Part shown: positions 34,965 to 44,384 of the stretch, in pieces
Numbering within the stretch: position 1 is the first letter of the stretch
How the letters are laid out: each line of letters begins with the position of its first letter
Origin: Yoonia sp.
GTDB taxonomy: Bacteria; Pseudomonadota; Alphaproteobacteria; Rhodobacterales; Rhodobacteraceae
Reading direction: 5' to 3'
Assembly (NCBI RefSeq): GCF_030731595.1
Contig: NZ_JANQTS010000057.1
Span: 1 to 48,153 of the forward strand
Length of the DNA stretch: 48,153 nt
Translations under genes and position numbers: made by a program
Notes under the pieces: model-generated
What the model was told of the DNA's origin: nothing
Database searches by the model: none
What the model saw: only the letters and a program-made list of their open reading frames with translations

Positions 34965-35161
34965 AAATTCCGGTCTTCTGGGTCGGTCGACTGATCCAGC
35001 CGTTTCCACAGCAAACTCAACAGCGTTTCTCCGGCAAGCGGGCTGGCGCAGTCGGAAATCAGAACCGGTGCCCCAAAGTGAACGGGCGCAGGCAACACCA
35101 TACGCGCCTCTTTGCTTTGGCGTACATAGGGGATGCTCGAGAAGTCGGTCGCGTCCGTCAT
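34961..35161 (-). CDS. Small uncharacterised ORF, 66 residues
   Basis: Begins ATG 35161 (MTDATDFSSIPYVRQSKEARMVLP) and ends 4 nt inside the convergent ispE 3' end. No signal peptide or clear domain; the sequence has coding-like composition and fills the space between ispE and rsmD neatly, 36 nt after the rsmD stop. The ribosome site is weak. Could be a real lineage-specific protein or a chance frame. Confidence 0.5.
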   Translation of the reverse strand: MTDATDFSSIPYVRQSKEARMVLPAPVHFGAPVLISDCASPLAGETLLSLLWKRLDQSTDPEDRNF

Positions 35162-35197
35162 GGAACAAGTCTAGCGCCAAGGAGCCTTTCGCGCAAA

Positions 35198-35755
35198 TCA
35201 CTCTTGGGCGCGCAGGAAGGTGATCCAAGTATCGCCATAGCGGCGCTGGTCCAGACCTGTAAAGCCCCGGGGTGCGATCTGGGCACGGGCCTCTTCCCAG
35301 ACGACAAGGGCGCCGGGCGCAATCCACCCAGCTTCGCGCGCCGCCGTCAGTGCCTTGCCGCCCAGATCTTGGCCATAAGGCGGATCAAGAAATACCAAAC
35401 CACAGGGTGTACCTTGTGGCAGTTTGCTGGCCTCGGCTGCGATCAAAGTCGTGTCTTGCGCACGGCGCAGCTTGGCCACATTCTCGCGGATCAGCTTTTG
35501 CGCAACGCGTCCGCTGTCGACAAATGTGACATGGGAGGCACCGCGCGATAGGGCCTCTAACCCCAGCGCGCCAGTCCCGGCAAAAAGGTCCAACACCCGC
35601 GCGCCGCTGACCGGATCACCAAAGCGCCCGCCTTGCAGAACATTGAAAAGACTTTCGCGCACACGGTCGCTTGTGGGGCGCAGATGCGCGGCCAAGTCAC
35701 CTTCGCCGACCGCTGCAAGGGTGGTGCCGCGATGGGTGCCGCCGATGATCCTCAC
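35198..35755 (-). CDS. rsmD: 16S rRNA guanine966 N2-methyltransferase
   Basis: 185 residues from GTG 35755, overlapping the stop of the upstream FAD-reductase gene (GTGA). Methylates G966 in the 30S subunit using SAM. Motifs: MRIIGGTHRG, LRPTSDRVRESLFNVL, the SAM loop VLDLFAGTGALGLEALSRGA and the catalytic DPPY at 124-127 (VFLDPPYGQD). Normal length. Confidence 0.95.
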   Translation of the reverse strand: MRIIGGTHRGTTLAAVGEGDLAAHLRPTSDRVRESLFNVLQGGRFGDPVSGARVLDLFAGTGALGLEALSRGASHVTFVDSGRVAQKLIRENVAKLRRAQDTTLIAAEASKLPQGTPCGLVFLDPPYGQDLGGKALTAAREAGWIAPGALVVWEEARAQIAPRGFTGLDQRRYGDTWITFLRAQE

Positions 35756-36966
35756 GGCTTGAGCAGGGCTTTCATGTCCGTGGCAGGATCGGTGATCAAG
35801 GCAGGGTCAGGGCTGCGCCCCGCTTCGATCAACCGCTTGCCGATCATGTAGTTGCGGGCATCGTTCATGGCATCAACGGCAAGTAATGTCGCGCCGTTAT
35901 AGTACCAGTTCGACTGCGCGCCTTGCGCATCGCCCTTGCGCACGTAGACATCCGTATAGCCGATATTCAGCCCCGCGATCTGCAATTTGCAGTCGTATTG
36001 ATCCGACCAGAACCAAGGGTTCGGTGTGTATGGCGCATCCGCCCCCATGATGTTCTTGGCGACGGCCTCGGCCTGGTCAATTGCATTGCCGACACTTTCG
36101 AGCCGGATGGTCTGCCCCTTGAACATACAAGAGGCACAGTCTCCCGCCGCCCAGATATGCGGATCAGAGGTGCGGCCGTAGCTGTCGGTCGTGATCCCGT
36201 TGCCGACGTGCAGACCGGCGCTGTCAGCAAGGATGGTCGCAGGGTTGATGCCCACGCCCACGACGGCGAAATCAATCGCGATTTCAGTGCCATCGGTCAA
36301 TATTGCGCCGGTCACATGCGTATCGCCTAGCAGGCGGTCAAGGCCAATGCCTTCGCGAATGTCAACGCCGTGGCTTTGGTGCAGCGCGCGGAAATAATCA
36401 GAGGTCTGCGGCGCCGCCACACGCTGCAAGATCCGCTCTGCCATTTCGATCAAGGTGACCTGTAAGCCAAGCTTTGACGCCACCGCCGCAGCCTCAAGCC
36501 CGATATAGCCGCCCCCGATGATCAAGACCCGTTTACCGGGAGTGAATGCAGGGGCCATCGCATCGGCATCGGCTAGGTCCCTGACAGCAAAGACACCCTC
36601 CAGATTGCCTCCGATGGCGGCAGGCAGGGTGCGGGGATGTGCGCCAACAGTCAGCGCCAGTTCGTCATAGCCGATCACCTCCCCATCGCTGAGGGTCACG
36701 GTCCGGCCAGCCGCATCAATGCCTGTTACCCGCGTATCAAGCCGCAAGGTGATATCATGGTCTGCATAGAATTCGGCAGGACGCAGGTATAGCCGTTCTT
36801 CAGCCATCTCGCCCAGCAGATAGGCTTTGGACAAGGGAGGGCGCTGATAGGGCGGGACTTTCTCTGCCCCGATCAGGGTGATCTCTCCCTCAAATCCTTC
36901 GGAGCGCAATTTGGCCACAAGAGATGCACCCGCTTGGCCTGCTCCGACAACGACGACATGGGGCAT
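35752..36966 (-). CDS. FAD-dependent ferredoxin reductase (putidaredoxin-reductase type)
   Basis: 404 residues from ATG 36966. FAD fold VVVGAGQAGASL at 5-16, PPYQRPPLSKAYL, NAD-binding VLIIGGGYIGLEAAAVA, the second FAD motif HIWAAGDCASC and WFWSDQYDCKLQIAG, all typical of the rubredoxin/putidaredoxin reductase group that passes electrons from NAD(P)H to a [2Fe-2S] ferredoxin for P450s or ring hydroxylases. No ferredoxin or oxygenase gene is in the window, so the partner is encoded elsewhere. Divergent from the peroxiredoxin gene across 90 nt. Confidence 0.92.
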   Translation of the reverse strand: MPHVVVVGAGQAGASLVAKLRSEGFEGEITLIGAEKVPPYQRPPLSKAYLLGEMAEERLYLRPAEFYADHDITLRLDTRVTGIDAAGRTVTLSDGEVIGYDELALTVGAHPRTLPAAIGGNLEGVFAVRDLADADAMAPAFTPGKRVLIIGGGYIGLEAAAVASKLGLQVTLIEMAERILQRVAAPQTSDYFRALHQSHGVDIREGIGLDRLLGDTHVTGAILTDGTEIAIDFAVVGVGINPATILADSAGLHVGNGITTDSYGRTSDPHIWAAGDCASCMFKGQTIRLESVGNAIDQAEAVAKNIMGADAPYTPNPWFWSDQYDCKLQIAGLNIGYTDVYVRKGDAQGAQSNWYYNGATLLAVDAMNDARNYMIGKRLIEAGRSPDPALITDPATDMKALLKP

Positions 36967-37056
36967 AAGAAATCACCTTTGCTTTTCTGGCTCTTGATCT
37001 GCGCAACTCTATATGTGAAGCGACGACAAGGACAATTGCGAACAGGGGCTACAGAT

Positions 37057-37548
37057 ATGACAATCAAAACCGGCGACACTTTGCCAAATGCGACACTTTT
37101 GATGATGGGGGACGACGGGCCGATGCAGGTGGCTTTGGCCGAAAAGCTTGCAGGCCGCAAGGTCGTGATCTTTGGCTTGCCAGGCGCCTATACCGGCACA
37201 TGCTCTACCGCGCATGTTCCCAGCTTCATGGTGACCTATGACGACTTCAAAGCCAAAGGGGTCGATGAGATCATCTGCATCTCTGTGAATGATCCGTTTG
37301 TCATGCAGGCTTGGGGCGCAAACACTGGCGCGACAGACACTGGCATCACAATGCTGGCCGACGCGGAAAGCGAATTCACGACATCGATCGGCATGAACTT
37401 CAGCGCGGCTGCGGTCGGTTTTGTGAACCGCTCCAAGCGCTATTCTATGCTGGTGGAAGACGGCGTCGTGTCCATCCTAAACGCTGAAGAAAGCCCGGGT
37501 GTCTGCGAGATTTCCGCAGGCGAGACCCTGCTTGCTGAACTTGGCTAA
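37057..37548 (+). CDS. Prx5-type peroxiredoxin
   Basis: 163 residues from ATG 37057; an in-frame extension back to 36934 overlaps the divergent gene and is rejected. Reduces peroxides with thiols; the peroxidatic Cys49 lies in LPGAYTGTCSTAHVPSF, the Prx5/AhpE-like signature. A second Cys in ESPGVCEIS near the C-terminus could be a resolving residue. Convergent with mscS, with a shared hairpin between them. Confidence 0.94.
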   Translation: MTIKTGDTLPNATLLMMGDDGPMQVALAEKLAGRKVVIFGLPGAYTGTCSTAHVPSFMVTYDDFKAKGVDEIICISVNDPFVMQAWGANTGATDTGITMLADAESEFTTSIGMNFSAAAVGFVNRSKRYSMLVEDGVVSILNAEESPGVCEISAGETLLAELG

Positions 37549-37555
37549 TATGTTT

Positions 37556-37577
37556 AGGGCGGCGGCGATGCCGCCCT
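37556..37577. terminator. Shared hairpin between convergent genes
   Basis: AGGGCGGC (37556-37563) and GCCGCCCT (37570-37577) form a perfect 8-bp GC-rich stem with a GGCGAT loop. It lies between the peroxiredoxin stop and the mscS stop and overlaps the latter by 2 nt. No U-tract on either strand, so termination may need Rho or the stem may only block 3' exonucleases. Confidence 0.5.
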
Positions 37578-38421
37578 ATGCATGCACTTGCAAAACTTTG
37601 CGCGTCGGGAACGGAATATCGATCCCGGCGGCATCCAACGCCTCTTTCACCTGCCGCTTCATATCGGCCTGAAACGCAAAATAGTCACCGCTGTCGCACC
37701 AGACACGCACCAGAAAATCCACCGAGAAATCGCCAAGATTATTCACCTGAATGAACGGTTCGGGGTCGGTCTTTGCACGCGGATCGGCCATGATCGTATC
37801 GCGGATCGTCTGCTCGGCCCGCTTGAGGTTGGCACTATAGCCCACTCCAAAGGTCCATTCCGCCCGCCGCGTCTTGTAGCTGGAATAATTGACGATCGTA
37901 TTGCCCCAGACCTGCGAATTCGGGATGATGATCTGCACATTGCTGACCGCCGCGAGTTCAATAAAGTTCAGCGTGATGTCCTTGACGGTCCCCATCTGCC
38001 CGTTCACTTCGACGAAATCACCCAGTTTGATCGGGCGGAAAAAGACGATCATCACACCAGCGGCCACGTTGGACAGGGTGCCTTGCAGCGCCAGACCAAT
38101 GGCCAGACCCGCCGCACCGATGACAGCGACCACAGATGTCGTTTGAATGCCAAAAGTGTTCAGAACAAACAGAACTGCAAAAGCGATGACGATATAGCGC
38201 GCCACATTGCCCAAAAAGCTGAACAGCGTTTCATCAAGGTGTTTGTTCCGGCCGCCGATCCCAACCAAACGACGACGGACCCAGCCCCCGACGACAAAGC
38301 CAACAAACAGGATGAACATCGCACCAAGGATGCTGCCAAAAAACGACAACAGCAGTTCAAGTGACAAAAGTTCCTGAATCGTCTTTCCGTCCCAGATGAC
38401 GGTGTTCAATAGCGTTTCCAA
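37576..38421 (-). CDS. Small-conductance mechanosensitive channel (MscS family)
   Basis: 281 residues if TTG 38421 is used, which has GGAGG 5 nt upstream and starts just after the phhB stop. The ATG at 38493 gives 305 residues but overlaps phhB by 71 nt. Three N-terminal membrane helices, the pore helix ALQGTLSNVAAGVMIVFFRPIKLGDFVEV, and the beta domain GQMGTVKDITLNFIELAAVSNVQIIIPNSQVW identify MscS. It opens under membrane tension to release solutes in osmotic downshock. Last gene of a five-gene cluster. Confidence 0.9.
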   Translation of the reverse strand: METLLNTVIWDGKTIQELLSLELLLSFFGSILGAMFILFVGFVVGGWVRRRLVGIGGRNKHLDETLFSFLGNVARYIVIAFAVLFVLNTFGIQTTSVVAVIGAAGLAIGLALQGTLSNVAAGVMIVFFRPIKLGDFVEVNGQMGTVKDITLNFIELAAVSNVQIIIPNSQVWGNTIVNYSSYKTRRAEWTFGVGYSANLKRAEQTIRDTIMADPRAKTDPEPFIQVNNLGDFSVDFLVRVWCDSGDYFAFQADMKRQVKEALDAAGIDIPFPTRKVLQVHA

Positions 38422-38422
38422 A

Positions 38423-38722
38423 TCAGCCTCCGGCAAGTGCGTCCAGTTTTGCGCCCAGTTTGGCGTCGAGCGCGCTGAGGCCATCTGCGTCATGTGTGGT
38501 CAAGGTCACGTCCACAGTTTTGTAGACATTCGACCATTCAGGATGGTGGTTCCACTTTTCAGCCCAAAGTGCGGCACGTGTCATGAACCCGAAAGCCTCG
38601 ACGAAGTTCTTGAACACGAAAGTCTTGTGGATCGCGTCACGTCCTTCGACCATCGCCCACCCATTACCCAGCAGCGGTTCAATCGTTTCGCGCCGTTCGG
38701 CCTCGGTCAATTTCTCGGTCAT
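38423..38722 (-). CDS. phhB: 4a-hydroxytetrahydrobiopterin dehydratase
   Basis: 99 residues from ATG 38722, overlapping the upstream stop (ATGA). Pterin-4a-carbinolamine dehydratase (PCD/DCoH): the [29 protein letters not shown] segment with the conserved HHPEW and the later [13 protein letters not shown] are diagnostic. It regenerates pterin cofactor for phenylalanine hydroxylase, and some homologues assist molybdopterin enzymes. No hydroxylase gene is in the window. Confidence 0.94.
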   Translation of the reverse strand: MTEKLTEAERRETIEPLLGNGWAMVEGRDAIHKTFVFKNFVEAFGFMTRAALWAEKWNHHPEWSNVYKTVDVTLTTHDADGLSALDAKLGAKLDALAGG

Positions 38723-39903
38723 TGCTGTTCCTCTCTATGTGATTTGCGGAAAGGGCCATAGCTGGTCAGCACCTCGATTTCGTGGTCTACCGCATCGCGC
38801 TCTGCCACCAGATAGCGCTCTACCGCGTCGCGAAAGCCCGCGTCGCCAAACCAGTGCAGCGAATGAGTGGCGACCGGCAGATAGCCGCGCGCCAGTTTGT
38901 GCTCGCCCTGTGCGCCTGCCTCAACTTTGGCAAGCCCGTGCTGGATAGCATAGTCGATGGCGCGATAATAGCAGACCTCGAAATGCAGGCAGGCGTGATG
39001 TTCCAGACAGCCCCAGTAGCGCCCGTAAAGCGTGTCACGCCCGATAAAGTTCAGCGCGCCGGCAATGGGTTGCCCGTCGCGTATCGCCAAGACCATCAAC
39101 ATATCATCGCGCAATGTCTCGTGGGCGCACCGAAAGAAGCTTCTTGTGAGGTAAGGCGTCCCCCATTTCCGGTTTCCGGTATCGGTGTAGAAAAGCCAGA
39201 ACGCATCCCAGTGTTCCGGTTTGATCTGGTCCCCGGTCAGGCTCACGATCTCGCCGCCGAATGCATTGGCTTGGGCACGCTCCTTGCGCATGTTCTTGCG
39301 TTTGCGGCTGGACAGTGAACCGAGGAAGGCTTCGAAATCCGTGTAAGCGTCATTGACCCAGTGAAACTGCTGTCCAATCCGCCCCAGCAACCCCATTTCC
39401 GCCCCAGCAATAGCTTCGGCTTCGGTGCAGAAGGTCGCATGGAGCGACGAAAGATTGTTGTCCGCCGCGATCTGCACCGCACCTTGGATCAGCGCAGACA
39501 TGCCGGTGGCTTCATGCCCTGGCCTTGTCAGAAACCTGCGGCCAGTCGCGGGCGTAAAGGGCACCGCGATCTGCAGCTTGGGATAATAGCGCCCGCCCGC
39601 GCTTTCATAGGCATGGGCCCAGTTGTGATCAAAGATATACTCGCCCTGCGAATGGCCTTTGGCATAAAGCGGGGCGACGGCAATGATCTGCCCGTCTTGC
39701 ACGGCAGTCAGGTAGCGCGGCTGCCATCCGGTGCCTGTGCCCACAGACCTGCTATCCTCAAGTGCCTTGAGAAAGCGGTGCGTCGTGAAAGGGTCAAAGG
39801 GCCGCCCATCGCGGGCTTCCGGACATGCACAAGCATCCCAGTCTTCGGGGGCGATAGCGCTGATCGTCGGATGTGCCGTGATCTCGATGGGTGTGTCGGT
39901 CAT
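38719..39903 (-). CDS. GNAT/FemAB-like protein (COG3146, DUF482)
   Basis: 394 residues from ATG 39903 (MTDTPIEIT); an in-frame ATG at 39954 would overlap the upstream phosphodiesterase gene. Matches the peptidogalycan biosysnthesis/recognition family: [86 protein letters not shown] and [15 protein letters not shown]. The fold is a double GNAT acyltransferase. The biochemical role is not established. Fits in the RidA-to-MscS cluster. Confidence 0.9.
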   Translation of the reverse strand: MTDTPIEITAHPTISAIAPEDWDACACPEARDGRPFDPFTTHRFLKALEDSRSVGTGTGWQPRYLTAVQDGQIIAVAPLYAKGHSQGEYIFDHNWAHAYESAGGRYYPKLQIAVPFTPATGRRFLTRPGHEATGMSALIQGAVQIAADNNLSSLHATFCTEAEAIAGAEMGLLGRIGQQFHWVNDAYTDFEAFLGSLSSRKRKNMRKERAQANAFGGEIVSLTGDQIKPEHWDAFWLFYTDTGNRKWGTPYLTRSFFRCAHETLRDDMLMVLAIRDGQPIAGALNFIGRDTLYGRYWGCLEHHACLHFEVCYYRAIDYAIQHGLAKVEAGAQGEHKLARGYLPVATHSLHWFGDAGFRDAVERYLVAERDAVDHEIEVLTSYGPFRKSHREEQQ

Positions 39904-39934
39904 GGGATGCAACTTGTGCGCATTGTCTGCGGCG

Positions 39935-40687
39935 TCAAGCCAGATACCCTTCAAAGGTCACATTATCGACGATGCGGCGGGCCTCTGCCTCGGCTTTGGC
40001 CGAACGGATGGTCCAGCACAGGATGCGCGCGCCTTGAGATTTGAGTTCTGCCACGCGGGGGCGGTCAAGATCGTTCGCCTCATGGCTGATGAAACACGCG
40101 CCGACGCGGTCATAGTCCGGGATATCGCGCAGTCTGTCGCGCACCGGCGCTGGTACCTCTGGCCAGAACTGCGCCTCGTAGCTTGAGGTGGTCAGGCCGC
40201 GTGCAATATCGGGGGCAAGTGCGGCGCAAGCAGCGACAGAATGGGGATTGAACGACATCAAGGCCACATCGCCGGTATAGTCGGCGAGGGCCGTGCAGAC
40301 GGCCTTTTCCAAAGGTCCCACATTCGGACCCATCTCGCCGTCTTGATCCTTGATCTCGATCAGCAGCGGGACACGGCCTGCCACAAGGGCTAGGACGGTT
40401 TCCAATGCGGGAATAGTGCCACCATCATCGGTCAGCGGGATGGTTTCAAGCTCTGCGCGCGTCCGGTCCCTGACGGGTCCGGTTTCAGCAGTCAGGCGAT
40501 CCAGAAGGTCATCATGAAACACCATCGCATGGCCGTCAGAAGTCAGCTGCACATCCATTTCGATGCCATAGCCTTCGCCCAAGGCCGCTTCGATCGATTT
40601 GAGGCTGTTCTCGACCCGCCCCGCCTTGCGGTCATGCAAGGCGCGGTGCGTGATCGGTCGCGCGAAAAAAGACGCAGGCAGGGTCAT
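39935..40687 (-). CDS. Glycerophosphodiester phosphodiesterase
   Basis: 250 residues from ATG 40687, overlapping the RidA stop (ATGA). TIM-barrel GDPD with catalytic ITHRALHD, the metal-binding EMD in GYGIEMDVQLTSDG and VFHDDLLDRLT; LLIEIKDQ supplies another ligand. Hydrolyses deacylated phospholipids to glycerol 3-phosphate and an alcohol. It lacks a signal peptide, so it is cytoplasmic. Confidence 0.92.
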   Translation of the reverse strand: MTLPASFFARPITHRALHDRKAGRVENSLKSIEAALGEGYGIEMDVQLTSDGHAMVFHDDLLDRLTAETGPVRDRTRAELETIPLTDDGGTIPALETVLALVAGRVPLLIEIKDQDGEMGPNVGPLEKAVCTALADYTGDVALMSFNPHSVAACAALAPDIARGLTTSSYEAQFWPEVPAPVRDRLRDIPDYDRVGACFISHEANDLDRPRVAELKSQGARILCWTIRSAKAEAEARRIVDNVTFEGYLA

Positions 40688-41145
40688 TTGATCTGAAAGA
40701 TCGCTTCGATTTCGACAGCAACGCCAAAAGGCAGGCTGGCTGCACTGACAGCCGAGCGCGCATGGCGGCCCTTGTCGCCCAATGCGGCGACCATAAAGTC
40801 CGACGCGCCATTGATGACTTTGGGCTGATCGGGGAAATCGGCTGTCGAATTCACAAAACCCACCAGTTTCACGACCCGCTCCAACCGGTCGATGTCACCG
40901 CCACAGGCCGCTTTGAGTTGCGCCAGCAGGCTGATTGCACAGGCTTTGGCAGCGACCGCACCTTCTTCGGCGGTCAGATCGTCGCCCAGCTTGCCCTTGA
41001 TCATTCCGTCCGCAGTGGCCGGAAGCTGGCCCGAAACATAAACCAGATCGCCCGCGATGACATAGGGAACATAGTTCGCCGCCGGTGCAGGGGCATCGGG
41101 TAAAGTCACGCCCAGCTCGGCCAGTTTGGTTTCTATCACGCTCAT
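40684..41145 (-). CDS. RidA-family enamine/imine deaminase
   Basis: 153 residues from ATG 41145 with AGGAG 7 nt upstream; an upstream ATG at 41199 is rejected. Family motifs: YVPYVIAGDLVYVSGQLP, GFVNSTADFPDQPKVINGASDFM and the Arg-containing GRHARSAVSAASLPFGVAVEIEA. The longer size versus canonical RidA (about 128) puts it in the YjgH/YoaB-like group common beside catabolic genes. First gene of the cluster running to mscS. Confidence 0.92.
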   Translation of the reverse strand: MSVIETKLAELGVTLPDAPAPAANYVPYVIAGDLVYVSGQLPATADGMIKGKLGDDLTAEEGAVAAKACAISLLAQLKAACGGDIDRLERVVKLVGFVNSTADFPDQPKVINGASDFMVAALGDKGRHARSAVSAASLPFGVAVEIEAIFQIK

Positions 41146-41199
41146 GGAAAATCTCCTGTCATTTGCGCGGACGCTAGCGGCCAAAGCGGCAGGGTGCAA

Positions 41200-42504
41200 T
41201 CAGGACTCGCGGAAGGCCTTGGTGAAATAATCGGCAAGCGGTTTGATCAGATAGCTTATCGGGCTGCGATCCGCCGTGCGCACAAAAGCCTCGACAGGCA
41301 TGCCGGGGATCAGGGTGACATCAGCGGGCAGGCGCTCTATTTCGCCCGGGTTCAATTGCACTTCGGCACGGTAGAAAGATTGACCCGACGCTTCGTTCTG
41401 GAAGGCATCAGCAGACAGAAGCGTGACCTTGCCGTTCAGTTCCGGCGTGCGTCTTTGGTCAAACGCCGAGAACCGCAGCGTGACATCCTGGCCGACAAAA
41501 ATCTGGTCAATATCGACGATCTGCACTTGGGTCGCGATGACAAGCGGGCGGTCTTGCGGGATCAGGAACAACAAAGGGTCAGCCGCACGGATGACCGATT
41601 GCGGGGCAAAAACCTGCATCCCGTAAACAATACCTGACACAGGTGCACGAATGTCCAACCGGTCGCGTTGCCGCGTCAGGGTACGCCGCCGTTCAGAGAG
41701 CTCCAACTCGTTGAACTGCAAATCCCGCAGGCGTGTAATTGCGTCTTCGCGGCGGGTGGAGGAAACCCCGAGGATCTGGATCTCGATCTCTGTCATCCGC
41801 TCTGCGGCTTGTGCAGATTGTGCGGTCAGTTCGCCCACAGCGCCAAGCAGATTGGCCTCTTCGCGCTGCAAGGCCAGCACGCGGCTGGCCTGCGCCAGAC
41901 CACGCTCGAGAAGTGTTTGCTGGTCGGTCAATTCCTGCGCGATCAAGGCGCGTTGGGTGGTCAGTGCGGCTTGTTGGGCTTGGATTCCATCCATCTGGCT
42001 GGCAATTTGCGCGCGCTGCTGGGTCAGTTGCTCAACAGCGCTCCGGCTGGTTTCGAGCCTTGCTTCAAACAAGCGTTCCTGCCCTTCCATCAGTTTTTCG
42101 ATCTCCGGGTTCATGGCTTCCCAAAGCACCGGACTGAAAGTCAGGTCTGACTCACCATCCCGTTCCGCTTCGAGTCGGGCGCGCCGGGCGAGTATCTCGA
42201 AGAGCTGTCCCTCAACGACGGCAAGTTCGGACAGCAGAGCGCTTGGGTCCAGCCGCAACAGCAGATCACCCGCCGCAACAGCATCGCCCTCGTTCACAAG
42301 AATCTCTTCGACCACACCGCCGTCGGGGTGCTGCACGACCTGCCGGTTCCGTTCCACCTCGATCTGGCCGGATGTGATGACAGCGCCGGTGATCTGGGCC
42401 ATGACCGACCACGTGCCAAAGCCGCCAACAAGGATCACCAGCGCTGCGCCACCAATCGTCAGGTGTTTGCTGGCTGACCATCGCTTTGCGGTGGGATCGC
42501 TCAT
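41200..42504 (-). CDS. Type I secretion membrane-fusion adaptor (HlyD family)
   Basis: 434 residues from ATG 42504, overlapping the stop of the ATPase gene (ATGA). A short cytoplasmic tail, one membrane helix (about 17-37), a lipoyl half (VVQHPDGGVVEEILVNEGDAVAAGDLLLRLD), a long coiled-coil region rich in Gln/Leu/Glu (about 100-270), the second lipoyl half (IRAPVSGIVYGMQVF) and a C-terminal beta domain ending in the HlyD signature region. It bridges the inner-membrane ABC exporter to a TolC-like outer-membrane channel, which is not in the window. Confidence 0.93.
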   Translation of the reverse strand: MSDPTAKRWSASKHLTIGGAALVILVGGFGTWSVMAQITGAVITSGQIEVERNRQVVQHPDGGVVEEILVNEGDAVAAGDLLLRLDPSALLSELAVVEGQLFEILARRARLEAERDGESDLTFSPVLWEAMNPEIEKLMEGQERLFEARLETSRSAVEQLTQQRAQIASQMDGIQAQQAALTTQRALIAQELTDQQTLLERGLAQASRVLALQREEANLLGAVGELTAQSAQAAERMTEIEIQILGVSSTRREDAITRLRDLQFNELELSERRRTLTRQRDRLDIRAPVSGIVYGMQVFAPQSVIRAADPLLFLIPQDRPLVIATQVQIVDIDQIFVGQDVTLRFSAFDQRRTPELNGKVTLLSADAFQNEASGQSFYRAEVQLNPGEIERLPADVTLIPGMPVEAFVRTADRSPISYLIKPLADYFTKAFRES

Positions 42505-44240
42505 GTTACACCTCCGGCCTTGCCTGCGTTGCGTTTGATTTCACCATGGTTCTTGACCATTTCGGCCATTACTTCATCCTTTGGGCCAAATGCACGGCGT
42601 GCGCCGTTTTCAATCACCAGCAACACGTCGCATTCTTGTATCGCGGATGGGCGGTGGGCCATGATGAACACAATTTTATCCTCGGATTTCAGTGATTTGA
42701 TCGCTTGGTTCAGGGCCAGAGAGCCTTCGTTGTCGAGGTTGGAGTTCGGCTCATCTAGCACCACTACAACCGGATCGCCATAAAGCGCGCGCGCCAGACC
42801 GATCCGCTGGAGCTGCCCACCCGATAGCCGCCCCCCGATCGCTGATACGCGGGTGTCATAGCCATCGGGCAGTTTGAGGATCATGTCATGGGCGGCGGCG
42901 GTTTTGGCTGCCGCGACGACCTTGGCGTCATCAGGCTTCATCGACATGCGTGCAATGTTTTCTTTGATCGTGCCTTCGAAAAGCTGCACCCGTTGCGGCA
43001 AGTAACCCACATATTGGCCGAGTACATCGGGGTCATATTGATCAAGCGCGGCACCATCCAGCCGGATTTTGCCACCTACCGGTTGCCAGACGCCGGTGAG
43101 TACGCGCGCGAGTGTCGACTTGCCTGCCCCCGAAGTGCCGATGACGCCTACGGCCTGTCCAGGGGTTACCTCGAAACTGATCATCCGCAGGGCGGCCAGT
43201 TTTTCCCCCGGTGGCACGACGGTGACTTGATCCGCCAGCAGGCGGGCTTTGGGCCTTGGCAGGGCTGTATGCGGCATATCCGGTGGAACCTGCCCCAGAA
43301 GCACGGCAAGGTTACGCCACCCCTCGCGGCCTCGCTGGAACAGGGCCCATTGCCCGACCAGCATTTCAATTGGCGCAAGGGCGCGGCCCAGAAGAATTGA
43401 GCCTGCAATCATCGCACCGGGCGACAACTGGTTGATCAACACAAGATAGGCCCCAAGCCCTAACATCGCCGATTGCAGAAACAAGCGGAATGATTTCGTG
43501 ACAGCGGTGAAAGTTCCCGAGGCATCAGCAGCCTCGATCGAGGTATCAAGTGACTTGCCCCGCGCCAGTTGCCATCGGTCAAAGGCCGCCCCTCGCATGC
43601 CCAGCGAATGAACCATCTCGCTTTCGCCACGGATCTGGGTGCCAAGCTGCTCGGAGGAAAAGCTTGCCGCATTGGCGGCTTCAAGCGGCTTGCGGGTCAC
43701 AAGTTGATTGAGCAGTGCAACGACCAGCAGGACCAGCGCGCCGGTCACAGCGAGAACCCCCATCAGCGGATGAAAGATGAATATCCCCAAAAAGAAAAGT
43801 GGAACCCAAGGCAGATCGAAGAGCGCCATCAAGGCAGGCGAGGTGATCAGCCGTTGCACTGCTTCCAGATCGCGCAATCCCGTCGCAGCTTCTCGCGGTG
43901 CACGGCTGAGGGTGGTCGCCTTGAGCACAGCCGCAAAGACCCGCCGGTCCAGACTTGCCTGGAACCGCGCACCGACCCGTCCCATCACCCGCCCGCGGAC
44001 GAAATCGAGGATGCCCATCATACCATATAGAAACGCAACCAGAACCGAGAGCGCCAGCAGCGTTTCAAACGACCGCGAGCTCAGAACGCGGTCATAGACA
44101 TTCAGCATATAAAGCGGACCTGTCAGCATCAGCAGATTTACAAACAGGCTGAAGACCGCAACCATCCAGTAAAGGCTCCGGCTTTGCTTTCGGGTTTCAA
44201 GCAGTTCTGCGGTGCCTTTGGCGGTCAATTCGTCAGACAT
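42501..44240 (-). CDS. Type I secretion ABC permease/ATPase (PrtD type)
   Basis: 579 residues from ATG 44240. The N-terminal half is a six-helix exporter domain (MLNVYDRVLSSRSFETLLALS is the PrtD/HlyB-like start), with no C39 peptidase or CLD extension. The nucleotide domain has Walker A GTSGAGKST (about 366-374), signature LSGGQLQRIGLARALYG, Walker B VVVLDEPNSNLD and the AHRPSA switch. The PrtD/PrsD group exports RTX proteases, lipases or surface proteins with C-terminal signals. No such substrate gene is adjacent. Confidence 0.94.
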   Translation of the reverse strand: MSDELTAKGTAELLETRKQSRSLYWMVAVFSLFVNLLMLTGPLYMLNVYDRVLSSRSFETLLALSVLVAFLYGMMGILDFVRGRVMGRVGARFQASLDRRVFAAVLKATTLSRAPREAATGLRDLEAVQRLITSPALMALFDLPWVPLFFLGIFIFHPLMGVLAVTGALVLLVVALLNQLVTRKPLEAANAASFSSEQLGTQIRGESEMVHSLGMRGAAFDRWQLARGKSLDTSIEAADASGTFTAVTKSFRLFLQSAMLGLGAYLVLINQLSPGAMIAGSILLGRALAPIEMLVGQWALFQRGREGWRNLAVLLGQVPPDMPHTALPRPKARLLADQVTVVPPGEKLAALRMISFEVTPGQAVGVIGTSGAGKSTLARVLTGVWQPVGGKIRLDGAALDQYDPDVLGQYVGYLPQRVQLFEGTIKENIARMSMKPDDAKVVAAAKTAAAHDMILKLPDGYDTRVSAIGGRLSGGQLQRIGLARALYGDPVVVVLDEPNSNLDNEGSLALNQAIKSLKSEDKIVFIMAHRPSAIQECDVLLVIENGARRAFGPKDEVMAEMVKNHGEIKRNAGKAGGVT

Positions 44241-44384
44241 GAAATTGTCTCTGCTCCATTGTCGTCATGCAACATGCATCTCTAACGTATACCAATCCCT
44301 AACAGAGTGAATGCTATTTGTGGTCATCGCTCCGAGAGGGATAAGTGATTGAACCATGTCTTTATTCGGGGCAATGATGAAACC

